A stretch of DNA of 24,705 bases from Ancylobacter novellus (GTDB lineage: Bacteria; Pseudomonadota; Alphaproteobacteria; Rhizobiales; Xanthobacteraceae), in assembly GCA_003241485.1 (NCBI GenBank), contig QFQD01000056.1:1-24705 (forward strand). Direction: 5' to 3'. The translations under genes were made by a program, and so were the position numbers. Below the pieces are notes generated by a model. It worked only from the letters and a program-made list of their open reading frames with translations, was not told the DNA's origin and did not search any database. Shown here one piece after another: positions 7,294 to 13,960 of the stretch (positions are counted from its first letter, which is position 1; every line of letters begins with the position of its first letter).

Positions 7294-7662
7294 TCAAGCA
7301 AGCATGTAGATATTGCGGATGGTCTCGATCACCTCGGCCTCGCCCTCATAGCCGGCGGGGAACACGACGCAGGTGCCGGCCTCGACCTCGGTCACCTCGC
7401 CGGTGGTCGCGGTGTAGCGGGCGCGGCCCGAGACGAAGTGGCAGAACTCGTCGCGCGGCACGGAGATCTTCCAGCGGCCGGGGGTGCAGACCCAGATGCC
7501 GGTTTCCGGCGAATTGCCGGGGCCCTTGAACAGCAGCCGGCCGGTGGAGTGGGACGCGCCGGCGATGGCATCGGGCTGCGCGCCCCAGTCCACCAGATCG
7601 TCATAGGTCGTGGCGTCGTGGATGTGGGGGGCGGAACTGGCGAGATTGGTCATGTCGGTCAT
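7294..7662 (-). CDS. Small cupin protein, first of a tandem pair
   Basis: The 122-residue cupin begins at an ATG (7662-7660) that overlaps the glycosyltransferase stop as ATGA; a second ATG lies three codons in. After a short D-D-L-V-D-W-G lead-in, the core reads G-I-W-V-C-T-P-G-R-W-x-I-S-V-P-R-D-E-F-C-H-F-V-S-G-R-A-R-Y. It continues with V-V-F-P-A-G-Y-E-G and ends V-I-E-T-I-R-N-I-Y-M-L. It aligns position for position with the next gene over nearly its whole length, so the pair arose by tandem duplication and then diverged. Such cupins bind small carboxylates, sugars or amines, sometimes as isomerases or dioxygenases, but nothing here fixes the reaction. Placement directly after the glycosyltransferase suggests it handles the glycosylated intermediate or the sugar. 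Confidence 0.84.
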   Translation of the reverse strand: MTDMTNLASSAPHIHDATTYDDLVDWGAQPDAIAGASHSTGRLLFKGPGNSPETGIWVCTPGRWKISVPRDEFCHFVSGRARYTATTGEVTEVEAGTCVVFPAGYEGEAEVIETIRNIYMLA

Positions 7663-8936
7663 CCCAGCAGGGCGGTGAGCAGGCGCGCGGCCTTCTTCGG
7701 GCCCTCGCAGGCCTGCATGTGGGCGGAGGTGGAGGCGAGCTTCGCCTTGATGGCGGGATCGGTGAGGCAGGCCTCGATCTTGGCGATCAGCTCCTCGTCA
7801 CTCCAGTCATAGCGCTCGGAGCGGAAGCCGTGGCCGGTCTCCTCGACCCGCATCGCATTGTCATGCCCGTCCCAGACATAGGGCATGATGATCGCCGGCT
7901 TGCCGAAATAGAGGCACTCGGTGAAGGAGTTGTTGCCGCCATGGTGGATGACGGCGTCCACCTGCGGGATCACCGAGGGCTGCGGGAACCAGCTGCCGAG
8001 CACCACATTGTCGGGCACGTCGCTGTAGCTGTCCTTGTAGTCGCCGACATTGACCAGCGCGCGGTAGCGCGTCTTGCCGACCAGCGCGATGAGGCGCTTC
8101 AGCAGGTCGGTGTCGCCCGAGCCGAGCGAGCCGAAGGAGATGTAGAGCAGCGGGCCGTCATTGTTCCGGCCGAAGGTCGGGACGGTGTAGTCCTCGTCCT
8201 TGCGCACGCAGCCTTCCAGATACTGGAACTGCGCCGGGTCGAGCGGCCGCGCGCGCTGGTACTTCGCCTGTTCGGGGTAGAGCAGCAGGTTGAGATGGGG
8301 CGAGGCCTCGAAGAACTGGCCGAGCGGATAGGCCTCCTCCCCATGCTGGGCGAGGAAGGCGTTGAAGTCCTCGTGGATCGGCTGGATGACCTCGTTGAAC
8401 TTCGCGCGGAAGGCGGCGTGGCCTTCCGCGTCGTTCTCGCCCATGCCGGAGAGGTGGGGCGGGATCGCCTCGTCCTCGATCTCGTTCTCCGAGCAGGAGA
8501 TGATGCGCACCCACGGCACGCCGAACTGCTTGATGGCGGGGAACAGGATGACGTTGTCGACCGCGATGACGTCCGGCTTGATGCGCGCAAGCACGCCGGG
8601 CAGGTCCTGCTGCGCCCATTTCGCGCTGGAGACGATCGCCTCCCAGCATTCCTTCACATAGTTGTCGAGCTGGTCGATCGGCTTCTTCGAGAAGTTCGGG
8701 ATGTGGCCATTGATGAAATCTTCCCAGAACTTCGCCATCTGCTCGGGCGGCATGGGCTCGGAGAGCGCGACGGGATGCGCCTCGAAGCCATAGCCTTCAT
8801 AAACCGACACGAAGCCGGGATCGGACAGGAACACCGCCTTGTGGCCGAGCGCCGTGACCGCCTGCGCGATGCCGACGGAGTTGAGGGCCGGACCGAAGGC
8901 CGCTTCGGGGAAGAAGGCGAAGGTCTTCTGTTCCAT
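7659..8936 (-). CDS. GT1-like (UGT/MGT-fold) glycosyltransferase, copy 1
   Basis: The 425-residue protein has a GT-B fold of the UDP-glucuronosyl/glucosyl or macrolide transferase type. The C-terminal donor domain carries G-S-W-F-P-Q (314-319), H-H-G-G-N-N-S-F-T-E (331-340), G-K-P-A-I-I-M-P (345-352) and W-D-G-H-D-N-A (355-361). The N-domain retains the conserved Asp (P-D-V-I-A-V-D-N, Asp127). Two departures stand out. The N-terminal loop that normally carries the catalytic His (G-H-x-N-P) reads A-F-G-P-A-L-N (about 13-19), with no His. The D-Q pair that usually grips the donor sugar reads D-G. It is about 60 bases after the ATPase gene and starts at an ATG behind AGAGG. It is paralogous to the gene at 13957-15285. 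Donor and acceptor are unknown. In context it would modify the imported amine or an oxidation product. Confidence 0.85.
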   Translation of the reverse strand: MEQKTFAFFPEAAFGPALNSVGIAQAVTALGHKAVFLSDPGFVSVYEGYGFEAHPVALSEPMPPEQMAKFWEDFINGHIPNFSKKPIDQLDNYVKECWEAIVSSAKWAQQDLPGVLARIKPDVIAVDNVILFPAIKQFGVPWVRIISCSENEIEDEAIPPHLSGMGENDAEGHAAFRAKFNEVIQPIHEDFNAFLAQHGEEAYPLGQFFEASPHLNLLLYPEQAKYQRARPLDPAQFQYLEGCVRKDEDYTVPTFGRNNDGPLLYISFGSLGSGDTDLLKRLIALVGKTRYRALVNVGDYKDSYSDVPDNVVLGSWFPQPSVIPQVDAVIHHGGNNSFTECLYFGKPAIIMPYVWDGHDNAMRVEETGHGFRSERYDWSDEELIAKIEACLTDPAIKAKLASTSAHMQACEGPKKAARLLTALLG

Positions 8937-8995
8937 CGTTTAACCTCTCTGGAAGCGCCTCTTTGCGGGCGCCGGTTGGTCGTCAGCGGAATGCG

Positions 8996-10051
8996 TCAGG
9001 CCGGAAAGACGCGGGTGTCGGCGCTGCTCCAGCCGAGCGTCAGCACCTCGCCCGGCCGGAAGCTCCGGGCCTCGGCCGCATCCGCCGTCACCCGGCAGAT
9101 CAGCGGCTTCGGCATGGCGGGGGTTTCCACATGCACCTGCAGGTCGAGCCCGTGATAGGCGGTGGCGAGGATGCGGCCCGAGAGCCGGTTCTCGCAGGCA
9201 TGGGCATCCAGCCGCAGCCGCTCGGGCCGCACGGCGGCGACGAGATCACCGCCCAGGCCGTCGGGTATGGCGGCGCGGATGATGCTGCCCTCGCTCGCGG
9301 TGAGCTTCGCCCCGTCGCGGGCGACGGGGATGATGTTCATCACGCCGATGAACTCGGCGGCGAAGCGGCTCGCGGGATTTTCATAGACCTCGCGCGGCGG
9401 GGCGCACTGCACCAGCTCGCCGTGCTGGAGGATGGCGATGCGGTCGGCCATCACCAGCGCCTCTTCCTGATCGTGGGTGACGATGATGAAGGTGATGCCG
9501 AACTCATGCTGGATACGCTTCAGCTCCAGCTGCATCTCGCTGCGCAGCTTCTTGTCCAGCGCGCCCAGCGGCTCATCGAGCAGCAGCAGCTGCGGTCGCT
9601 TCACCAGCGCACGGGCCAGCGCGACGCGCTGGCGCTGGCCGCCGGACAACTGATCGGGCTTGCGTGCCGCCAGCGCGGAGAGCTGGATGGTGGTGAGAAT
9701 CTCGTCGACGCGGGTGCGGATTTCCGCGCGCGGCAGCTTCTCCATCTCCAGCCCATAGGCGATGTTCTGCGCCACCGTCATATGCGGAAACAGCGCATAG
9801 GACTGGAACATCAGGTTCACCGGGCGGTGATTGGGCGCCACGTTGGAGATGTCGCGGCCCTTGAGCAGGATCTGGCCGGCGCTCAGCGTTTCAAAACCCG
9901 CCAGCATGCGCAGCAGCGTGGTCTTGCCGCTGCCCGAGGAACCCAGCAGCGCGAAGAACTCGTTCTCGCGAATGTCGAGGGACACGCCATTGACGGCGCG
10001 CACCCGGCCGAAATGCTTCTCGACATGGCGAATGGAAAGCAGCGTTGTCAT
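8996..10051 (-). CDS. ABC transporter ATP-binding protein, PotA/PotG type
   Basis: This 351-residue ATPase energises the polyamine-type importer encoded just upstream. It has Walker A G-S-S-G-S-G-K-T-T (37-45), Q-loop Gln83 in F-Q-S-Y-A-L-F-P-H, signature L-S-G-G-Q-R-Q-R (135-142), Walker B L-L-L-L-D-E (155-160), D-loop G-A-L-D and switch His193 in V-T-H-D-Q-E-E-A. The C-terminal region of about 110 residues (A-A-V-R-P-E-R-L and later strands) is the TOBE regulatory domain typical of the spermidine/putrescine and Fe(III)/sulphate subfamily. The start at 10051 overlaps the permease stop as ATGA. The sequence resembles PotA/PotG strongly, but the family also carries other cations such as opines and betaines. 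The substrate must be inferred from the binding protein. Confidence 0.93.
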   Translation of the reverse strand: MTTLLSIRHVEKHFGRVRAVNGVSLDIRENEFFALLGSSGSGKTTLLRMLAGFETLSAGQILLKGRDISNVAPNHRPVNLMFQSYALFPHMTVAQNIAYGLEMEKLPRAEIRTRVDEILTTIQLSALAARKPDQLSGGQRQRVALARALVKRPQLLLLDEPLGALDKKLRSEMQLELKRIQHEFGITFIIVTHDQEEALVMADRIAILQHGELVQCAPPREVYENPASRFAAEFIGVMNIIPVARDGAKLTASEGSIIRAAIPDGLGGDLVAAVRPERLRLDAHACENRLSGRILATAYHGLDLQVHVETPAMPKPLICRVTADAAEARSFRPGEVLTLGWSSADTRVFPA

Positions 10052-10839
10052 TGGCCCGGCAGGCCTCCGCGGTTAAGGCGCTGCGACAGGGCCAGCGTGA
10101 CCAGCGAAAAGCCGATCACCAGTGTCGCGAGCACGTTGATCTCGGGTGTCACGCCGAAGCGGATCATCGCGTAGATCTGCATGGGCAGCGTGATCGAGGC
10201 GCGCTGGGCCCCGGCGGTGAAGAAGGCGATGATGAATTCGTCGACCGACAGGGTGAAGGCCAGCAGCGCGCCGGCGATGATGGCCGGCGCCAGCACCGGC
10301 AGCACCACCCGGCGCAGCGTCGTCAGCGTCGAGGCGCCGAGATCGGTGGAGGCCTCGACGATCGACCAGTCGAAGGATTTCAGCCGCGCCCGCACCACCG
10401 CGCAGACATAGGCGAGGTTGAACACCACATGCGCCATGATGACGGTGTGCAGGCCCAGCCGCACGTCCAGCAGCGAGAAGAAGCTGAGCAGCGCGATCGC
10501 CAGCACGATGTCGGGAATGACCATCGGCGCGAAGATCAGCGTCTCGAAGAAGTGGCCCTTGCGGCGCCGGATCTCGACGCCGATGGCGAGCAGCGTGCCG
10601 AGCACCGTCGCGACGGCGGAGGAGACCAGTCCGACGATCAGCGTGTTGCCGGCCGCGCGCAGGATGTCCTGGTTGGCCAACAGCGCGCCGTACCATTTCA
10701 GCGAAAAGCCGGTCCAGGCGGTGGGCATGCCGCCCGCATTGAAGGACAGGCCGACCAGCACCGAAATGGGGATGTAGAGGAAGGCGAAGACCACGATGAG
10801 GATCAGCAGCATCAGGAAAGGGGAGCCGCGGTCAGACAT
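10048..10839 (-). CDS. ABC transporter permease, PotC/PotI type
   Basis: This inner-membrane permease of 263 residues has about six membrane segments, beginning with a strongly hydrophobic helix L-M-L-L-I-L-I-V-V-F-A-F-L. The cytoplasmic EAA loop reads E-A-S-T-D-L-G-A-S (with L-P-V-L-A-P following) and docks on the ATPase. It would pair with the next upstream gene as the two halves of the channel. The start chosen is the ATG at 10839-10837, eight bases inside the upstream permease gene (ATGTCTGA) and preceded by GGGGAG. A longer in-frame opening to 10881 would add a proline-rich tail not expected in the family. It is part of the four-gene importer at the head of the operon. Confidence 0.9.
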   Translation of the reverse strand: MSDRGSPFLMLLILIVVFAFLYIPISVLVGLSFNAGGMPTAWTGFSLKWYGALLANQDILRAAGNTLIVGLVSSAVATVLGTLLAIGVEIRRRKGHFFETLIFAPMVIPDIVLAIALLSFFSLLDVRLGLHTVIMAHVVFNLAYVCAVVRARLKSFDWSIVEASTDLGASTLTTLRRVVLPVLAPAIIAGALLAFTLSVDEFIIAFFTAGAQRASITLPMQIYAMIRFGVTPEINVLATLVIGFSLVTLALSQRLNRGGLPGQ

Positions 10840-11698
10840 CGGCGCGCTCCCCGGACTGGCGGCCGGTCGAGGCCTGCTCATTGGCGTAGGTCTGCAGCGT
10901 CAGCAGCACCAGCATGACGGCGATCAGCACCATCGACAGCGCCGAGCCGAACGGCCAGTCATTGGCGGTGAGGAACTGCGCGTAGACCAGATTGCCGATC
11001 ATCTGGAACTGACCGCCGCCGAGCAAAGCCGGGGTGACGAAATTGCCGATGGACAGCACGAAGACGAAGACGAAGCCGGTGGCCACGCCGGGCAGCGTCA
11101 TCGGCAGCGTCACCCGCCGGAAGGTGGTCCAGCCGCCGGCACCGAGATCGCGCGAGGCCTCAGCGATTTCGGGATTGAGCCGGGAGAGCGGCGCGTAGCA
11201 GGTCAGGATGACGAAGGGCAGGTAGTTGTAGACCAGCCCGAGAACCACGGTCGCCTCGGTGTAGAGCATCTGCGGCAGCTCGCCCTGATAGCCGAGCGCG
11301 CGGGCAAGGCTCACCACCAGCCCTTCGCGGTTCAGCAGTACGATCCAGGCATAGGTGCGCACGAGGTAGTTCGACCAGAAAGGCAGGATGGCGAAGAACA
11401 GCAGCGCCGGCTGGCGGTGGCGCGGCATGGAGGCGATGGCATAGGCGGCGCCATAGCCGACCACCGCGGCGATGAAGGCCGCCAGCCCGGCGATCCAGGC
11501 CGACTTCAGGAAGATCCGCGCATAGAGCGGATCGAACACCATGCCGAAATTCTCAAGGGTGAATTCATAGTCGATGCCGCCATAGACGCCGCGCCGGAAG
11601 AAGGCGAGCGCGAGGATGAGCAGGCACGGCACCACCATGAAGGCCGTGAGCCAGGCGAAGGCCGGTGCGATGAGAGCCAGGGATCTGCGGTCTTGCAT
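10832..11698 (-). CDS. ABC transporter permease, PotB/PotH type
   Basis: The 288-residue integral membrane permease starts with a first helix at about residues 8-30. A large periplasmic loop follows (typical of PotB), with further helices around 66-90, 97-125, 150-170, 203-230 and 250-275. The EAA loop reads E-A-S-R-D-L-G-A-G-G-W-T-T-F-R-R-V-T-L-P, matching the binding-protein-dependent transport family. It is the first of the two permeases and starts at the ATG at 11698-11696, roughly 90 bases after the binding-protein stop, with a hairpin in the gap. Its 3' end overlaps the next permease by eight bases. It is very probably half of a polyamine-like cation channel. Confidence 0.9.
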   Translation of the reverse strand: MQDRRSLALIAPAFAWLTAFMVVPCLLILALAFFRRGVYGGIDYEFTLENFGMVFDPLYARIFLKSAWIAGLAAFIAAVVGYGAAYAIASMPRHRQPALLFFAILPFWSNYLVRTYAWIVLLNREGLVVSLARALGYQGELPQMLYTEATVVLGLVYNYLPFVILTCYAPLSRLNPEIAEASRDLGAGGWTTFRRVTLPMTLPGVATGFVFVFVLSIGNFVTPALLGGGQFQMIGNLVYAQFLTANDWPFGSALSMVLIAVMLVLLTLQTYANEQASTGRQSGERADV

Positions 11699-11747
11699 GA
11701 CAATAGGATACCGTCAGGCGGTCCGGCGGTGGCCGGCCCGGCGGGAA

Positions 11748-11773
11748 GCCGTCCCCTCTCTTAAGGGGACGGC
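11748..11773 (-). promoter_or_regulatory. Hairpin between binding-protein and permease genes
   Basis: Arms GCCGTCCCC (11748-11756) and GGGGACGGC (11765-11773) form a perfect 9-bp stem with an 8-base loop. On the operon (minus) strand no proper T-run follows, so it is unlikely to be a full terminator. Hairpins placed here in ABC operons often protect the upstream binding-protein message and partly limit transcription into the permeases, giving excess binding protein. That role is inferred from position. Confidence 0.6.
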
Positions 11774-11790
11774 CCGTTGCAGGGTGCGCC

Positions 11791-12837
11791 TCAGTTCGCG
11801 GCCATGATCTCGGAGACGGTGCGCGCATAGTCGCGCTGCGCCGCGCCGACATCGCGCAGCTGCTCATGCTTGAGCAGCTCGGCCGGGGTCATGGTCATGT
11901 TGGGGAACTGCTTCAGCAAGGCGGGATCGAGCCCGTCCATCGCGGCCTTGTTCGGCACCTTGTAGAGGATGTTCTCGGCCGCCCAGCGGTGGTTCTTGCC
12001 GTCCAGCATGTAGTTGATGAAGGCGTAGGCCGCATCCTTGTGCTCGGACGACTTGAGCAGCACCATCGTGTCGACCCACAGGTCCGACCCTTCCTTGGGG
12101 ATGGTGTATTTGATCTGCGGGTTTTCCTTGATGCCGTAATTGCACCAGCCGTCCCAGGCCTGCACCAGCTGCGCCTCACCCGACACGAGCTTCGAATAGA
12201 AGGTGGTGTCGTCATAGGCGAGCAGGGTCTTCTTGGCGGCGATCAGCAGGTCGCGGGTCTGCGCCAGCTTGGCCTTGTCGGTCTCGTTGACCGAGTAGCC
12301 CTGCGCCAGGAAGCCGGCGGCCAGCAGCCAGCGGTCGGTCGCCAGCATCGTGGTCTTGCCCTTCAGGGCATCGGTCGGCTTCAAGAGGTCGTTCCAGGAG
12401 GCCGGCGCGGGCGTGAGGTCGGAGCGGTAGCAAAGGCCCGTGGTGCCCCAGGTGTAGGGCACGGAGAAGGTGTTGCCCTTGTCGTGGGCGAGGCCCGTCG
12501 CTTCCGGATAGAGATTGGCGAGATTGGGAATCTTGCTGTGGTCGAGCGTCTCGGCAAGGCCGAGATTGTGCAGCACCTCGGCGAAGGGCGAGGAGACGAA
12601 GACCACGTCATAGCCCTTGCCCTTGGCGGCGATGAGCTTGCCCATGATCTCTTCGTTCGTGGCGTGCAGGACCAGCTCGGCCGTGTTTCCGCTGGCGTCG
12701 TTGAAGGACTTGATCGCATCAGGGGCGAGATAGCCGTCCCAGTTCGAGATCACGAGCGGATCGGCGCTGGCAGCGAACGCGGACAGGCTCAGGGCCACGC
12801 CGGCAATAGCTGCCGCGCGGCGGGAGACACCCACCAT
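11791..12837 (-). CDS. Periplasmic polyamine-type substrate-binding protein (PotD/PotF family)
   Basis: The 348-residue protein has a Sec signal peptide with an R-R-A-A-A start, a hydrophobic core to about residue 22 and likely cleavage A-S-A|D at 25/26. The mature part opens with L-V-I-S-N-W-D-G-Y-L-A-P-D, the PotD/PotF entry strand, followed by A-T-N-E-E-I-M-G-K-L and Y-D-V-V-F. V-P-Y-T-W-G-T-T-G-L-C-Y is the family hinge signature. Q-A-W-D-G-W-C-N and I-P-K-E-G-S-D-L-W-V-D lie where PotF places aromatic and acidic ligand contacts. These features support binding of a cationic amine, though aromatic substitutions mean the ligand need not be putrescine or spermidine. It is the first gene of the operon, with AGGAG eight bases before the ATG, and is followed by a hairpin before the permeases. 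Expression is likely controlled from the divergent promoter region upstream. Confidence 0.9.
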   Translation of the reverse strand: MVGVSRRAAAIAGVALSLSAFAASADPLVISNWDGYLAPDAIKSFNDASGNTAELVLHATNEEIMGKLIAAKGKGYDVVFVSSPFAEVLHNLGLAETLDHSKIPNLANLYPEATGLAHDKGNTFSVPYTWGTTGLCYRSDLTPAPASWNDLLKPTDALKGKTTMLATDRWLLAAGFLAQGYSVNETDKAKLAQTRDLLIAAKKTLLAYDDTTFYSKLVSGEAQLVQAWDGWCNYGIKENPQIKYTIPKEGSDLWVDTMVLLKSSEHKDAAYAFINYMLDGKNHRWAAENILYKVPNKAAMDGLDPALLKQFPNMTMTPAELLKHEQLRDVGAAQRDYARTVSEIMAAN

Positions 12838-12856
12838 GACAAACTCCTGTTGTTCC

Positions 12857-12903
12857 CCACCGGATGCGGTGGCTGTCGGAAGGAGCGGTTCTTGATGACC
12901 GCT
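12857..12903 (-). promoter_or_regulatory. Two inverted repeats in the operon leader
   Basis: CCACCG (12857-12862) and CGGTGG (12867-12872) form a 6-bp hairpin with a GATG loop about 20 bases before the binding-protein start. AGCGGT (12884-12889) and ACCGCT (12898-12903) form a second perfect inverted repeat with an 8-base spacer. The latter would cover the first bases of the transcript if the promoter at 12911-12940 is used. They could be RNA hairpins or operator half-sites for the divergent GntR regulator; sequence alone cannot decide. Confidence 0.45.
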
Positions 12904-12910
12904 GATCGAA

Positions 12911-12940
12911 ATAGTACGAATAGTCGGAAAAATACGTCAA
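12911..12940 (-). promoter_or_regulatory. Sigma70-like promoter of the amine operon
   Basis: Read on the minus strand, TTGACG (12940-12935) and TACTAT (12916-12911) are separated by 18 bases, a good match to -35/-10 boxes. Transcription would start near 12904, giving a leader of roughly 65 bases before the binding-protein ATG. No better pair is visible in the 163-bp divergent gap. Confidence 0.6.
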
Positions 12941-12948
12941 ACTGTATT
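12931..12948. promoter_or_regulatory. Candidate operator AATAC-N8-GTATT
   Basis: The inverted repeat AATACgtcaaactGTATT overlaps the -35 box of the minus-strand promoter and lies about 50 bases before the regulator start. Next to it are two direct copies of AATAGT (in AATAGTACG and AATAGTCGG). An AT-rich palindrome inside a GC-rich divergent gap is a sensible binding site for the adjacent GntR-family protein. Confidence 0.45.
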
Positions 12949-13000
12949 AGCGGTTCTCTGTATCGTTCCCTGCGGGGAAGGCGCGCTCAGGGAGGGGTTC

Positions 13001-13960
13001 ATGGCCGGACGGCGGCGTGCTGCGCGTCACAACCATCTTGCACTGGCGCAGCAGATCGTTGCGCTGGCGCTCGATCGCGGCATGAAGGCCGGCGATCATA
13101 TGCCCGGGCAGGGCATTGGCGAGGCCTGCGGCGTTTCCCGCACGCCCATCCGCTCCGCTTTTAAGATATTGGAAAAGAATAATATTCTGGTCTGGCGCGA
13201 GGAGGAGGGCTATTTCCTCGCCAAAGGCGCCCAGGATGGCTTGCCCGATGCCAAGATCGCCATCGACGATCTTGAGCAGGGGCTTTTTCATCGGATTCTC
13301 GCGGACAGGACTGCGCGGCGGATTGCCGATGTGCAGTCGGTCAGCGCCCTTGCGCGCCGCTATTCCGCGTCGCGCGTTGAAGTACTGAATGCACTAAAAG
13401 TACTATCGCGCGATGGCTTCGTTTCGCAGCTGCCGGGCAGCGCCTGGGTGTTCCAGCCCTTGCTCGACACGCCGCGCGCCATCGCCGAGAGCTTTGCCTT
13501 CCGGCTGACGCTTGAGCCGCAGGCCATTCTGACACCCGGCTTCGCGCTGGATCCGACCCGCGCCAGCGCGCTGCGCGGCCAGATGCGGGCGTTTCAGGAG
13601 TTGCCGGACGCACGCCTGACGGCCTCGGGCTTCCAGCGCCTCGACATTGATTTCCACGTCATGATCGCCGAGGCCTCGGCCAACCGCTTCGTGCAGGGCG
13701 CGCTGCTGGCGCATCACCGGCTGCGGCGCATGGCGCAGAAGGAGGCGACGCCGCCGTTCCGCCAGCGACAGGCGATGGAGGAGCACCTCGACATTCTCGA
13801 CAGCCTGGATCGCAATCAGTTGGAGCTTGCCGCCGATCAGATGGTGCTGCATCTGCGTCGCTCGGGGATTCGCCGGCCCGAGACGGCCGGGCGTGGCATG
13901 TCGGCGCTGCTTAGGGGCACGCCGACAGCCGCCCCGCGCATTAAAGGAACCGCCTCGTGA
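13001..13960 (+). CDS. GntR-family regulator with two winged-helix domains and an FCD sensor
   Basis: The 319-residue regulator lies divergent from the amine operon. A first wHTH at about residues 12-75 holds I-G-E-A-C-G-V-S-R-T-P-I-R-S-A-F-K-I-L-E-K. A second wHTH-like block at about 90-155 holds V-S-A-L-A-R-R-Y-S-A-S-R-V-E-V-L-N-A-L-K-V-L. The C-terminal FCD domain (about 160-290) keeps the metal/ligand residues D-x-D-F-H (Asp215, His219), E-H-L-D-I-L (His262) and V-L-H-L-R (His284). Ordinary FadR/FCD proteins are about 220-250 residues with one wHTH, so the extra domain explains the length. The ATG at 13001 is behind GGGAGG. Its stop overlaps the GTG start of the second glycosyltransferase. 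It probably senses the amine or a carboxylate product and controls both divergent units. Confidence 0.87.
   Translation: MAGRRRAARHNHLALAQQIVALALDRGMKAGDHMPGQGIGEACGVSRTPIRSAFKILEKNNILVWREEEGYFLAKGAQDGLPDAKIAIDDLEQGLFHRILADRTARRIADVQSVSALARRYSASRVEVLNALKVLSRDGFVSQLPGSAWVFQPLLDTPRAIAESFAFRLTLEPQAILTPGFALDPTRASALRGQMRAFQELPDARLTASGFQRLDIDFHVMIAEASANRFVQGALLAHHRLRRMAQKEATPPFRQRQAMEEHLDILDSLDRNQLELAADQMVLHLRRSGIRRPETAGRGMSALLRGTPTAAPRIKGTAS

Noticed and set aside
12905..13000. A + strand promoter for the GntR gene (for example TTGATG at 12892 with TACGAA)
   Set aside because: The -10 match is poor and no clear alternative pair exists; a promoter must be there but I cannot place it.
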